From contig NZ_CP109460.1 in assembly GCF_036227565.1 (NCBI RefSeq), positions 6,758,001 through 6,822,000 of the forward strand: 64,000 nucleotides of DNA. The letters run 5' to 3'. Below are positions 8,025 through 17,511 of the stretch, piece after piece. The stretch is from Streptomyces sp. NBC_01454. Its GTDB lineage: Bacteria; Actinomycetota; Actinomycetes; Streptomycetales; Streptomycetaceae. Position numbers and translations under genes: made by a program. Numbering within the stretch: position 1 is the stretch's first letter; each line of letters begins with the position of its first letter. The notes beneath the pieces were generated by a model that worked only from the letters and a program-made list of their open reading frames with translations, was not told the DNA's origin and searched no databases.

Positions 8025-8810
8025 GTGACCGACCAGACCGCAGTGTGCCGCCGCCTCGTCGGCCGTACCGCCGTGATCACCGGAGCCGGCAGCGGCATCG
8101 GCCTGGCCACCGCCCGCCGACTGGCCTCCGAAGGCGCCCACATCGTCTGCGCCGACATCGACGAGGTGGCGGGCAAGGCCGCCGCCGAGGAGGTCGGCGG
8201 CACCTTCGTCCGGGTCGATGTGACCGACTCCGACCAGGTCGAGGCGCTCTACAAGACCGCCTTCGACACCTACGGCTCGGTGGACATCGCCTTCAACAAC
8301 GCCGGGATCTCCCCGCCGGACGACGACTCGATCCTCACCACCGGCCTGGACGCCTGGAAGCGCGTGCAGGAGGTCAACCTCACCTCGGTCTACCTCTGCT
8401 GCAAGCACGCCCTGCCCTACATGCAGCGGCAGGGCAGGGGATCCATCATCAACACCGCGTCCTTCGTGGCCGTCATGGGCGCCGCCACCTCCCAGATCAG
8501 CTACACGGCCTCCAAGGGCGGTGTGCTGTCCATGTCCCGTGAACTGGGCGTGCAGTTCGCCCGCGAGGGCATCCGGGTCAACGCCCTGTGCCCGGGACCG
8601 GTGAACACCCCGCTGCTCAAGGAGCTGTTCGCCAAGGACCCCGAGCGCGCCGCGCGCCGTCTGGTGCACGTCCCGGTGGGCCGGTTCGCCGAGCCCGAGG
8701 AGATCGCCTCCGCGGTCGCCTTCCTCGCCAGCGACGACTCCTCGTTCGTCAACGCCGCCGAATTCCTGGTCGACGGAGGGATCGCGGGCGCGTACGTCAC
8801 CCCGGTGTAA
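8025..8810 (+). CDS. SDR family oxidoreductase, putative alcohol dehydrogenase of the gamma-glutamyl pathway
   Basis: A 261-residue classical short-chain dehydrogenase. It has the cofactor loop TGAGSGIG near residue 20, an Asp after the second strand (CADID, suggesting NAD preference), NNAG, the catalytic YTASKGG (Tyr-x3-Lys), and PGPVNTPL. The start is GTG 8025 behind GAGAAAGG. It sits 85 bp after the aldehyde dehydrogenase and shares its direction. A gamma-glutamylated ethanolamine carries a primary alcohol that must be oxidised before an aldehyde dehydrogenase can act, which would give this SDR a natural role. That assignment is inference; annotation as 3-oxoacyl reductase is equally common for the family. 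Confidence 0.8.
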   Translation: MTDQTAVCRRLVGRTAVITGAGSGIGLATARRLASEGAHIVCADIDEVAGKAAAEEVGGTFVRVDVTDSDQVEALYKTAFDTYGSVDIAFNNAGISPPDDDSILTTGLDAWKRVQEVNLTSVYLCCKHALPYMQRQGRGSIINTASFVAVMGAATSQISYTASKGGVLSMSRELGVQFAREGIRVNALCPGPVNTPLLKELFAKDPERAARRLVHVPVGRFAEPEEIASAVAFLASDDSSFVNAAEFLVDGGIAGAYVTPV

Positions 8811-8840
8811 CCGCCCGCTGTTCACCTCTGCGCCATCGCC

Positions 8841-8876
8841 ATGGTGGCCGGACGTCGCACGACGCCCGGCCACCAT
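8841..8876 (+). terminator. Terminator hairpin after the glnA4-ALDH-SDR operon
   Basis: An 11-bp inverted repeat (ATGGTGGCCGG / CCGGCCACCAT) with a nested CGTCG-CA-CGACG stem lies 30 bp after the SDR stop and before the HAD phosphatase. No long T-run follows, as is usual in this genus. Confidence 0.65.
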
Positions 8877-8922
8877 GCGCTAGCGTCCGCCTTCGGATCT
8901 TCGTTCGACAGGAGTGCGTTCC

Positions 8923-10191
<1,269 letters not shown>

Positions 10192-10205
10192 GCACACCCT
10201 TCACC

Positions 10206-10246
10206 GGGGAGGGCCGCGCCGGTCAGAGAAAGGCGTGGCCCTCCCC
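10206..10246. terminator. Bidirectional terminator between convergent genes
   Basis: The inverted repeat GGGGAGGGCC / GGCCCTCCCC, extended by GCGCC/GGCGT, lies between the HAD phosphatase (ends 10191) and the convergent PLP protein. The stop codon of the latter, at 10223-10225, falls in the loop. Confidence 0.6.
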
Positions 10247-11521
10247 GCGGTACGTCGGCACCGTGTCCACCACCCGGTCCCCGTCGATCAGGTGCAGCGC
10301 GGTGAACCGCTCGCACAGCTCACCGGCCTTCGCATGCCGGAACCACACCTTGTCGCCGATCTCCAGCCCGTCGGCGGCCGGCCCCAGCAGCGGCGTCTGC
10401 ACCTCGCCGGGGCCCTCCTGCGGGTCGTAGCGCAGCCCGGCCGGCAGATGCGGCACCGGCAGCCGGTCCGCGCCCGCCACCCCCGACGCCGGATAGCCGC
10501 CGCCCAGCACCGTCACCACTCCGGGGCCGGGGCGGCGCACCACCGGCTGGGCGAACAGCGCCGCCGGACGCCCGCTGAACGAACGGAAGTTGTCGAACAG
10601 CCGCGGGACGTACAGCCCCGAACCGGCAGCGATCTCGGTGACCGCCGCCTCCGCCGCGGTGTGCTGCACACTGCCGGTCCCGCCGCCGTTGACGAACTCC
10701 AGCCGCGGCGCCACCGCCCGCACCGCGCGCACCGCCTCCCAGCGCCGCCGCGCCAGCTCCTTGCGTGCCGCCGCCTGCATCACCCGGACCGTCCGCGAGA
10801 ACACCGGTTTGCCGGCGATGTCGTCGCCCACCCCCGCCAGATGCCCCTCGTACGCCATCAGCCCCACCAGCTCGAACCCGGGGCGGCGCACCACCGCCCG
10901 GGCCAGCGCGGCCAGTCGGTCCGGCGTGCGCAGCGGGGAGCGGCGCGCGCCGACCCGGACCGCCCCGCCCAGCAGCCGGAAGGAGGTGTCCAGCTCCAGG
11001 CACACCCGCACCCGCGCGCCGCCGCGACCGCCGTCGGGGCGGGCCGCGTCGATCAGATCCAGCTGCGCGGGGTCGTCGGCCATCACCGTGACCGCGGCCG
11101 CCAGTTGGGGATCGGCGGTCAGCTCGGCCAGGCCCGCCCGGTCCGCCGTCGGATAGGCCAGCAGGATGTCGCGGAAGCCCGAGCGGGCCAGCCACAGCGA
11201 CTCGGCCAGCGTGAAACTCATGATCCCCGCGAAGCCCTCCCGCGCCAGCACCCGCTCCAGCAGCGCCCGGCAGCGCACCGACTTGCTGGCCACCCGGATC
11301 GGCTTGCCCTTCGAACGGCGCACCAGATCGGCGGCGTTGGCGTCGAAGGCCCGCAGATCGACGACGGCCAGCGGGGCGTCGAGGTGCGCGGTGGCCCGGT
11401 CGAAGGGGGTCTCACCTGCGCGCGGGGGTCCCCCCGCGCGAGCGGAGCCGAGAGTGGGGGAGGAGCCGGGAGCCGGGGGAAGGGGCCCGTCGCCATACGC
11501 GTCGGCAGTCTGCGGTGACAT
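10223..11521 (-). CDS. D-serine dehydratase-like / alanine racemase-fold PLP enzyme (amino acid deaminase or aldolase)
   Basis: A 432-residue fold-type III PLP protein. The PLP lysine is probably in RVASKSVRC near residue 75, and the C-terminal D-Ser dehydratase-like domain carries FRHAKAGELCERF, whose His and Cys match the zinc ligands of that family. It probably acts on a D-amino or D-hydroxyamino acid; the exact reaction is unknown. The start is ATG 11521. An N-terminal insert of about 25 residues (PAPGSSPTLGSARAGGPPRAGE) is encoded by a short genomic repeat at 11424-11463 and is probably disordered. The gene is convergent with the HAD phosphatase and shares a terminator with it. Confidence 0.75.
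   Translation of the reverse strand: MSPQTADAYGDGPLPPAPGSSPTLGSARAGGPPRAGETPFDRATAHLDAPLAVVDLRAFDANAADLVRRSKGKPIRVASKSVRCRALLERVLAREGFAGIMSFTLAESLWLARSGFRDILLAYPTADRAGLAELTADPQLAAAVTVMADDPAQLDLIDAARPDGGRGGARVRVCLELDTSFRLLGGAVRVGARRSPLRTPDRLAALARAVVRRPGFELVGLMAYEGHLAGVGDDIAGKPVFSRTVRVMQAAARKELARRRWEAVRAVRAVAPRLEFVNGGGTGSVQHTAAEAAVTEIAAGSGLYVPRLFDNFRSFSGRPAALFAQPVVRRPGPGVVTVLGGGYPASGVAGADRLPVPHLPAGLRYDPQEGPGEVQTPLLGPAADGLEIGDKVWFRHAKAGELCERFTALHLIDGDRVVDTVPTYRGEGHAFL
11424..11463. repeat. Short palindromic Streptomyces-type repeat, copy 1 (inside a gene)
   Basis: The core reads GGGGGTCCCCCC, then CGCGCGA, a short spacer and GGGGGAG. Related copies lie at 52771-52803 and 59036-59071. This copy is within the N-terminal coding part of the PLP enzyme and keeps the frame. 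Confidence 0.6.
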
Positions 11522-11722
11522 GGCCGCAGCCTGCCAGAACCTCCTACCACTGGGTAGGGGGAGTGGCCACAGACCGGACAGGGGTTGGAGCACGGACACC
11601 GCCAGCCCTTAGAGTGGCTCGACACCGCAACCGGCAGGTCAGCGGCGTGTTGTCCGGATACGAACCACCGTGCCCCGATTCCGGATCGGGTGTGGCGGCC
11701 AGCGGCGCAAGGGGGAGCGCGG

Positions 11723-13015
11723 GTGAGCACCGACGCCGAATTCGCCGATGCGCGGCGCATCCCGCCCATACCCCCGCAGCCGCCCCGGCGGCCCGCTCCG
11801 TCCGCACCCCCCATGCCTGCGGGGGACCCGCACACGGCCGTCCTGCGCCGGGTGCCGGCCGAGCCCTCCGCCCCGGGTGCACCCGCCGTCCCGCCCCGCC
11901 CCGCCGTGCCACCGCCCGCCCCGACGGGTGCGCAGCCACCCGCCGCCGGCGCCCCGCTGCCGCCTCACCCGGACCGCGCGCCCGGCACGCCGTCCCGCGC
12001 CGTCCCGCCGCAATCCACCGCCCGCCCCGACGCCTTCCGCGACACCGCCGCCTTCCACCTGGCCCACAGCCAGGACCTGTGGAGCGGCCCGGGCGCCCCG
12101 TCGGGCACCGGCGAACCCGCCCCGGCCACCCCGCGGACGGCGCCCGGCGCACCCGCGCGCCCGCCCCGGCCACCGTGGTCCGCCCCGCTGCCTCCGCAGA
12201 CCGCCGCCCCCGCGCCGGGCGGGCTCGCGCACCGCCCCGCACCGGGCCGCCCCGGCGCCCGGGCGCTGGCCGCCGCGGCCTGCCTCGTCCTCGGCGTCGG
12301 CCTCATCGGCGGCGCGGCGGCGGGCAGTTGGCTCACCGACGAGGCCGCCGGCGCCACCCCCGACGCCGCGGCCGCCTTCGCCAAGGGCCGCGACGTCTGG
12401 CACAGCACCCCCGTCGACACCCTCTTCCCGCGTACCGTCAACGGCTTCGGCGCCGGTCCCGGCGGCGCCGACCGGACCTGGAGCCGGATCGCCGTCGCCC
12501 CCGACGGCGGCTGCGCCGGCGCCTACGACCCCAGGCTCGCCGACGCGCTCGCCCGCGCGGGCTGCGTCCGCCTGCTGCGCGCCACCTACGTCGACGCCAC
12601 CCGCAGCAGCGTCATCACCGTCGGGGCGCAGATCACCAAGGCCGACCAGCCCGGGATGATGGCCCTCAACACCCGCTTCAGCACCGGGAATCTGGGCACC
12701 CGCACCGACCTGATGCCGCTGCCGTACGCCGCCCGGGACACCCCGGCCCAGGACTTCGGACGTGCCCAGCGGGTCAGCTGGACCGTCCGGGTGCTCACCG
12801 ACCTCCCGGTCGTGGTCTACGCCGTCTCCGGCTTCGCCGACGGCCGCACCTTCGCCGAGCCGCAGCCCGCCGAGGCCGCCACCCGCCCGGGCGCCACCAC
12901 CGCCCCGGCCGAATCCGGCCTGGGCCATGACGCCAAGGGCCTGGCGGACCGTATCGGGACGGACTTCCGCAAGGCCGCCGGCAGCCTCCCGCGGACCACG
13001 GAGGCCTCGTCATGA
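11723..13015 (+). CDS. Proline-rich single-pass membrane protein coupled to mycosin
   Basis: A 430-residue protein of unknown function. The first 190 residues are Pro/Ala-rich and probably disordered. One transmembrane helix follows (about 195-220, LAAAACLVLGVGLIGGAAAGSWL), then an extracytoplasmic domain of about 200 residues with two cysteines and no motif I recognise. The start is GTG 11723 behind GGGGGAG. Its TGA overlaps the ATG of the serine protease (ATGA at 13012-13015), so the two are translationally coupled and may form one surface complex. The topology suggests the folded domain faces the outside, where the protease also sits. Confidence 0.7.
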   Translation: MSTDAEFADARRIPPIPPQPPRRPAPSAPPMPAGDPHTAVLRRVPAEPSAPGAPAVPPRPAVPPPAPTGAQPPAAGAPLPPHPDRAPGTPSRAVPPQSTARPDAFRDTAAFHLAHSQDLWSGPGAPSGTGEPAPATPRTAPGAPARPPRPPWSAPLPPQTAAPAPGGLAHRPAPGRPGARALAAAACLVLGVGLIGGAAAGSWLTDEAAGATPDAAAAFAKGRDVWHSTPVDTLFPRTVNGFGAGPGGADRTWSRIAVAPDGGCAGAYDPRLADALARAGCVRLLRATYVDATRSSVITVGAQITKADQPGMMALNTRFSTGNLGTRTDLMPLPYAARDTPAQDFGRAQRVSWTVRVLTDLPVVVYAVSGFADGRTFAEPQPAEAATRPGATTAPAESGLGHDAKGLADRIGTDFRKAAGSLPRTTEASS

Positions 13016-14181
13016 CGAGGACCGTGCCGCGCGCCGCCGCCGTCGCACTGGCCTGCGCCGCGCTCGCGGTGCTGCCCGCCGTCCCCGCACAGGCCGATGC
13101 CCTGCGCGCCCAGGAATGGGCCCTGCAGGCCGTCCACGCCCAGCAGGCCTGGCGCACCACCAAGGGCAAGGGCGTCACCGTCGCCGTCCTGGACACCGGC
13201 GTGGACGCCAACCACCCCGACCTCGACGGGCAGGTGCTGCCCGAACAGGACCTGGTCGGCTTCGGCGCCGGGCCCGGAGACACCGCCTGGGCACAGCACG
13301 GCACCGGAATGGCCAGCATCATCGCGGGCCACGGCCACGGGGCCGGCCGCCAGGACGGCGTGCTCGGGCTCGCCCCGGAAGCCAAGATCCTGCCGGTCCG
13401 GGTGATCCTGGAGGACGACGACCCGCAGCGCGAGCGGTCCCGCACCCAGAAGGCGGGGGCCCTCGCCGACGGCATCCGCTGGGCCGCCGACCACGGCGCC
13501 GACGTGATCAACATGTCCCTGGGCGACGACAGCGAGTCCGCACACCCCGAACCCCGCGAGGACGCCGCGATCCAGTACGCCCTCGGCAAGGGCATCCCGG
13601 TCGTCGCCTCGGCGGGCAACGGCGGCCAGAAGGGCGACCACGTCTCCTACCCCGCCGCCTACCCGGGCGTCATCGCCGCCACCGCCGTCACCCACGTGGG
13701 CGCACGCGCCCGCTTCTCCACCCGCCACTGGTACGCCACGGTCAGCGCCCCCGGCTTCGACATCGTCATGGCCGACACCGGAAGCGGCTATCTCTCGGGC
13801 TGGGGCACCAGCCCCGCCGCCGCCTTCGTCTCCGGCGCCATCGCCCTGATCCGCTCCGCCCACCCCGACCTGAGCCCGGCCCAGATCCGCCGGCTGCTCA
13901 CCGCCACCGCCCAGGACAGCCCCGAGGGCGGCCGGGACGACGCCTACGGCGCCGGCCTGATCGACCCCGCCGCCGCGATCAAGGCCGCGGGAGACGTCAA
14001 ACCCACCCCGCAGAAGCCGTCCCCCGCCGCCTACGCCGACCGCTACTTCGGCCCCGGTCCCACCGCCGGCGAAGCCGCGGACGGCCCGGTCAACTGGCTC
14101 CCCTGGACCGCCGGCGCCGCCGGACTGGCCCTGGTCGCGACCGCCGTCGTCCTCTGGCGCGGCCGCCGGACCCGGCCCTGA
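13012..14181 (+). CDS. Mycosin-like S8 subtilase (type VII secretion-associated family)
   Basis: A 389-residue membrane-anchored subtilisin-like protease. A signal peptide (about 1-28) is followed by the catalytic Asp in VAVLDTGVD, the His in HGTGMASIIAG, the oxyanion Asn in ASAGNGG and the Ser in GWGTSPAAAFVSG; the last departs from the usual GTSMAAP. A C-terminal helix (WLPWTAGAAGLALVATAVVLW) and a basic tail anchor it. This layout matches mycosins (MycP), which normally accompany ESX/type VII secretion loci. No EccB/C/D/E or WXG100 gene lies nearby here. It is translationally coupled to the upstream membrane protein. Confidence 0.85.
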   Translation: MTRTVPRAAAVALACAALAVLPAVPAQADALRAQEWALQAVHAQQAWRTTKGKGVTVAVLDTGVDANHPDLDGQVLPEQDLVGFGAGPGDTAWAQHGTGMASIIAGHGHGAGRQDGVLGLAPEAKILPVRVILEDDDPQRERSRTQKAGALADGIRWAADHGADVINMSLGDDSESAHPEPREDAAIQYALGKGIPVVASAGNGGQKGDHVSYPAAYPGVIAATAVTHVGARARFSTRHWYATVSAPGFDIVMADTGSGYLSGWGTSPAAAFVSGAIALIRSAHPDLSPAQIRRLLTATAQDSPEGGRDDAYGAGLIDPAAAIKAAGDVKPTPQKPSPAAYADRYFGPGPTAGEAADGPVNWLPWTAGAAGLALVATAVVLWRGRRTRP

Positions 14182-14261
14182 CGCCGCACCCGCCCGCGCC
14201 GACCCCGCACCCCACCGGCCCGCCCCGCCGACCCCGCACCCCCGGCCGATACGCTCACGTG

Positions 14262-14993
14262 GTGCAGAAGAACATCCCCGACCCCGGATTCGCCGACGAC
14301 GACGGCAGCGCCGACCCGGCACTGACCGCGGCCCTTGCGGCCTACGAACGGGACCGCGGCACCGAGCCGGAGCTCCTGGCGGCGCTCGCCGGGGCGCGTG
14401 TCCTGGTCCCCGTGGTGGCCGTGCTCGGCGAGACGGAGACCGGCCCCGACGGCCTGCGCCGCGAGAAGACCAGCGACATGGCCGTCCCCACCCTCCAGGC
14501 CCCGGACGGCCGCCGGGCCCTGCCCGCCTTCACCTCCATGGACACCCTCCAGCGCTGGCGCGCCGACGCCCGCCCCGTCGCGGTCCCGCTCCCGCAGGCA
14601 CTGCTGGCCGCGTCCCACGAGCAGGCGGACACCGTCGTCGTCGACCTGGCCGGCCCGGTCACCTACCAGCTCACCGGCCCCGCCCTGCGCGCGCTCGCCG
14701 AGGGCCGTACCAGCGCCGACCCGCTCGCCGACCCGGCCGTCACCGACGCCCTGCGCGCCCTGCTCGAGGCCGAGCCGGCGGTGCTGCTGGCCTCTCTCGT
14801 GCCGTCCGCGGAGACCGACGCCACCCTCGCCCTCGGCCTCGCCCCCGACACGGACCCGGCCGGCGTCGCCCAGCGGCTGGCCCGGGCGGTGGCCGCCGAC
14901 GAGGTGCTGCGCGCCCGGCTCGTGCGCGGGCTGGATCTGGCCCTGCTGCCGCCCGGCGCCGCCACCGACGAGCAGGCGCTCTTCCGGCGCTGA
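14262..14993 (+). CDS. SseB family protein
   Basis: A 243-residue cytoplasmic protein with the SseB-type N-terminal domain (LVPVVAVLGE...KTSDMAVPTLQAPDGRRALPAFTSMDTLQRW, about residues 45-115) and a second repeat-like alpha/beta half. Such proteins are common next to the infC region in Streptomyces; their function is not established. The start could be GTG 14262 or the adjoining GTG 14259. No ribosome site precedes either, and GATACGCT just upstream could be a -10 of a leaderless transcript. A hairpin at 15004-15034 follows. Confidence 0.75.
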   Translation: MQKNIPDPGFADDDGSADPALTAALAAYERDRGTEPELLAALAGARVLVPVVAVLGETETGPDGLRREKTSDMAVPTLQAPDGRRALPAFTSMDTLQRWRADARPVAVPLPQALLAASHEQADTVVVDLAGPVTYQLTGPALRALAEGRTSADPLADPAVTDALRALLEAEPAVLLASLVPSAETDATLALGLAPDTDPAGVAQRLARAVAADEVLRARLVRGLDLALLPPGAATDEQALFRR

Positions 14994-15003
14994 CACCCCA
15001 CCG

Positions 15004-15034
15004 CCGGGGCCCGCCGCCCGTCGCCGGGCCCCGG
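15004..15034 (+). terminator. Terminator hairpin after the SseB gene
   Basis: A 10-bp inverted repeat CCGGGGCCCG / CGGGCCCCGG begins 10 bp after the SseB stop and precedes the aquaporin gene. Confidence 0.5.
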
Positions 15035-15110
15035 TCCGCCGACGGGCGGGTTCGTCTCCAGGGCCGCACAATGCGGAGGAGAGCTCAAGATCCACGCGAG
15101 GAGAGCCCCC

Positions 15111-15881
15111 ATGGAGAAAACGGAGATCTCGACGGTATTGACCCGCCCGGTCGTATCCGAGTTCCTCGGCACGCTGCTCCTGGTGTTCTTCGCCGTCGGC
15201 TCGGCGGTGCTGGCGGGCGAATACATCGGCACCTTCGGCATCGCCCTGGCCTTCGGCTTCACCATGCTGGCGCTGGCCTATGCGCTCGGCCCGATCTCGG
15301 GCAGCCACCTCAACCCCGCGGTGACCCTGGGCATGCTGCTGGCCCGCCGGATCACGCTGCGCACGGCCGCCGAGTACTGGATCGCCCAGGTCGTCGGCGG
15401 CATCGTCGGCGCGGCCCTGCTCTTCCTGGTCGCCAAGCAGGTCCCGGGCCTGCAGACCCACGCGTCCTTCGGTACCAACGGCTGGGGCGACCGCTCGGCG
15501 GTGCATCTCAACCTCGGCGGCGCGTTCGTCGCCGAGATGGTGATGACCTTCCTGCTCGTCTATGTGTGGCTGGCGGTCACCCACAAGGTGGCGGTGATCG
15601 GCTTCGGCGGCCTGGCGATCGGTCTGACGCTGGCCACCGTCCACCTCATCGGCATCCCGCTCGACGGCACGTCCGTGAACCCGGCGCGCTCCATCGGCCC
15701 GGCCCTCGTCGCGGGCGGCGCGGCCATCACCCAGCTGTGGCTGTTCATCGTCGCGCCACTGATCGGCGGCGCCCTCGCGGCGGCCGTCCACCAGGTCACC
15801 CACCCGCCGCACGAGCCCTTCCTCATCGCCGACGAGGCGATGCCGCACGGTGCCCCGACGGAGCCCGGCGAGCCGATCTGA
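15111..15881 (+). CDS. MIP family channel (aquaporin-like)
   Basis: A 256-residue major intrinsic protein with six membrane helices and two half-helix NPA loops, SGSHLNPAVT (about residue 66) and DGTSVNPARS (about residue 190). The selectivity-filter Arg after the second NPA is present (NPARS), and there is a His in ATVHLIG on helix 5, which favours a water channel (AqpZ-like) over a glycerol facilitator. That subtype call is inference. The start ATG 15111 follows GAGGAGAG. A strong convergent terminator at 15908-15942 separates it from the DUF1844 gene. Confidence 0.85.
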   Translation: MEKTEISTVLTRPVVSEFLGTLLLVFFAVGSAVLAGEYIGTFGIALAFGFTMLALAYALGPISGSHLNPAVTLGMLLARRITLRTAAEYWIAQVVGGIVGAALLFLVAKQVPGLQTHASFGTNGWGDRSAVHLNLGGAFVAEMVMTFLLVYVWLAVTHKVAVIGFGGLAIGLTLATVHLIGIPLDGTSVNPARSIGPALVAGGAAITQLWLFIVAPLIGGALAAAVHQVTHPPHEPFLIADEAMPHGAPTEPGEPI

Positions 15882-15907
15882 CGCCCGCCGCCCGCTCTCC
15901 GCGCACG

Positions 15908-15942
15908 GACGGGCCCCGGCCGCATCCCGGCCGGGGCCCGTC
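15908..15942. terminator. Bidirectional terminator between aquaporin and DUF1844 genes
   Basis: A perfect 15-bp stem, GACGGGCCCCGGCCG with its complement, encloses a 5-base loop and is centred between two convergent stops (15881 and 15965). Confidence 0.8.
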
Positions 15943-15964
15943 GTGTGCGGTGTCGCCGCCCGTT

Positions 15965-16345
15965 CTAGCCGTGGACGGGGCCGGTGTACTTCTCCCCGGG
16001 GCCCTGGCCCGGCTCGTCGGGCACGACCGAGGCCTCGCGGAACGCCAGCTGGAGCGACTTCAGCCCGTCCCGCAGCGGCGCCGCGTGGTACGAGCCGATC
16101 TCGGTGGCGCTGGCGGTGACCAGCCCGGCCAGCGCCTGGATGAGCTTGCGCGCCTCGTCCAGGTCCTTGTGCGCCGCGCCCTCCTCGGCGAGCCCGAGAT
16201 TGACCGCCGCCGAACTCATCAGATGCACCGCGACCGTGGTGATCACCTCGACCGCCGGCACCTCCGCGATGTCTCGGGTCATGGCGTCGAAGTCGGGGCT
16301 CGCCGCGTTCGGGGCGTCGGGCTGCTGCGGGGTCTGGTCACTCAT
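15965..16345 (-). CDS. DUF1844 domain-containing protein
   Basis: A 126-residue acidic cytoplasmic protein of the DUF1844 family, recognised by the central helical block [22 protein letters not shown]...[19 protein letters not shown] (about residues 30-85). Its neighbour is infC, divergently transcribed, a placement that is conserved in Streptomyces; its function is unknown. The start ATG 16345 has a weak AGGAAG upstream. It could be longer in the same frame, but no better start is visible. Confidence 0.8.
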   Translation of the reverse strand: MSDQTPQQPDAPNAASPDFDAMTRDIAEVPAVEVITTVAVHLMSSAAVNLGLAEEGAAHKDLDEARKLIQALAGLVTASATEIGSYHAAPLRDGLKSLQLAFREASVVPDEPGQGPGEKYTGPVHG

Positions 16346-16487
16346 GTCTCGGGCTTCTTCCTGCTCAGGGGGACGCCTCCAGCCTATGGCCGAGGTGTTC
16401 GGGCCCCGCGTGCGGGAGTGCCCTCGCGCGCGCCGGGCCTGCGGCGACCGCGCAGGAGTGGGTGCCACCCCTTGACTCGTGTATTCT

Positions 16488-16746
16488 GGTGTTCCGACCG
16501 GCCGGACACGCATGTGACCGGCCCACAAGTGGAGGCTCCGATCTCCCACCTGACCGGCCCATGGGGCTGGCGGGTCAACGGTCCGGCTGCGCCCCGCGGA
16601 GACTTCGCGACGGTGCTCCAGATCTATGTGGAGCCCCGCCTGTGTCCCGTCCGGGGCATTTTTCATGTACCGCGCGGTTGGTCACACCAAGAAGACGTTA
16701 CGCGGCAGTCCGCCAGGCCGTCGCGTGGTGCTACCGAGGAGGATCC
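16488..16746 (+). promoter_or_regulatory. Long structured infC leader
   Basis: About 260 bases precede the IF3 coding region. A likely -10 (TATTCT, 16482-16487) lies just upstream. The leader holds three ACCGGCC copies (16497-16503, 16517-16523, 16551-16560 in the longer form TGACCGGCCC), complementary CCGG-rich stretches, and a terminator-like stem with a T-run at 16631-16664. Autoregulatory leaders bound by L20 or affected by IF3 are known ahead of infC-rpmI-rplT in other bacteria, so this is probably the expression switch of the operon. The 16346-16470 stretch upstream shows nothing else. Confidence 0.55.
16631..16664 (+). terminator. Attenuator-like intrinsic terminator in the infC leader
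   Basis: The GCCCCG / CGGGGC stem (16633-16638 with 16652-16657) is followed directly by ATTTTT. A T-run of this kind is rare in this GC-rich DNA. It lies about 90 bases before the infC start, where a conditional terminator would act. Confidence 0.6.
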
Positions 16747-17388
16747 ATCAGCGCCGAGCCCCGCATCAACGACCGGATTCGCGTTCCCGAAGTGCGACTT
16801 GTCGGTCCCAGCGGCGAGCAGGTCGGGATTGTTCCGCTTGCCAAGGCCCTTGAGCTTGCTCAGGAGTACGACCTCGACCTGGTCGAGGTGGCGGCGAACG
16901 CTCGCCCGCCCGTCTGCAAGCTCATGGACTACGGGAAGTTCAAGTACGAGTCGGCCATGAAGGCCCGTGAGGCGCGCAAGAACCAGGCGCACACGGTCAT
17001 CAAGGAGATGAAGCTCCGGCCGAAGATCGACCCGCACGACTACGACACCAAAAAGGGTCACGTCGTCCGGTTCCTCAAGCAGGGTGACAAGGTCAAGATC
17101 ACGATCATGTTCCGTGGTCGCGAGCAGTCCCGCCCCGAGCTGGGCTTCCGGCTGCTGCAGCGGCTCGCGTCCGACGTGGAGGACCTCGGCTTCATCGAGT
17201 CGAATCCGAAGCAGGACGGCCGAAACATGATCATGGTCCTCGGTCCGCACAAGAAGAAGACCGAGGCGATGGCCGAGGCCCGCGAGGCGCAGGCCGCCCG
17301 CAAGGCGGAGCGCCAGGGCGGAGTCGCCGCGGACCAGTCCGTGGAGGAGCCCGCCGAGGAGCCCACCGAGGAGCACGCCCAGGCGTGA
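16747..17388 (+). CDS. infC: Translation initiation factor IF-3
   Basis: IF3 binds the 30S subunit and proofreads start-codon choice. The 213-residue protein has both domains: the N-domain starts at [27 protein letters not shown] and contains [13 protein letters not shown], and the C-domain contains [32 protein letters not shown] and [12 protein letters not shown]. An acidic C-terminal tail follows. The best-supported start is the ATC at 16747, preceded by AGGAGG at 16737-16742; no ATG or GTG fits the conserved N-terminus. Rare AUU/AUC starts are the hallmark of infC autoregulation. rpmI and rplT follow. Confidence 0.96.
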   Translation: MSAEPRINDRIRVPEVRLVGPSGEQVGIVPLAKALELAQEYDLDLVEVAANARPPVCKLMDYGKFKYESAMKAREARKNQAHTVIKEMKLRPKIDPHDYDTKKGHVVRFLKQGDKVKITIMFRGREQSRPELGFRLLQRLASDVEDLGFIESNPKQDGRNMIMVLGPHKKKTEAMAEAREAQAARKAERQGGVAADQSVEEPAEEPTEEHAQA

Positions 17389-17392
17389 TCCC

Positions 17393-17428
17393 CGAGGCGT
17401 GAGCCCCGGCTGCCGCCGGGGCGCCTCG
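17393..17428 (+). terminator. infC-rpmI intercistronic hairpin
   Basis: An outer CGAGGC / GCCTCG pair and an inner perfect GCCCCGGC / GCCGGGGC pair form one strong stem five bases after the infC stop. It has no T-tract, so it may set the stoichiometry of IF3 to ribosomal proteins by partial termination or mRNA processing. Confidence 0.5.
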
Positions 17429-17511
17429 CCCCGGACACCAATCGATACATGACGCTCCCGCCTGCCCGGTCCGTGCCGGTGGGGGCGCCACTGACGAGGA
17501 GAGAACGGCGC

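Noticed and set aside
16472..16477. TTGACT as a -35 box for infC
   Set aside because: It is only four bases from the best -10 (TATTCT, 16482-16487), and no -10 is found 16-18 bases further on.
16462..16746. An N-terminal extension of IF3 from an upstream ATG
   Set aside because: The extra 95 residues are not like any IF3 and are encoded by the structured leader with an attenuator; the ATC at 16747 with AGGAGG fits the conserved N-terminus.
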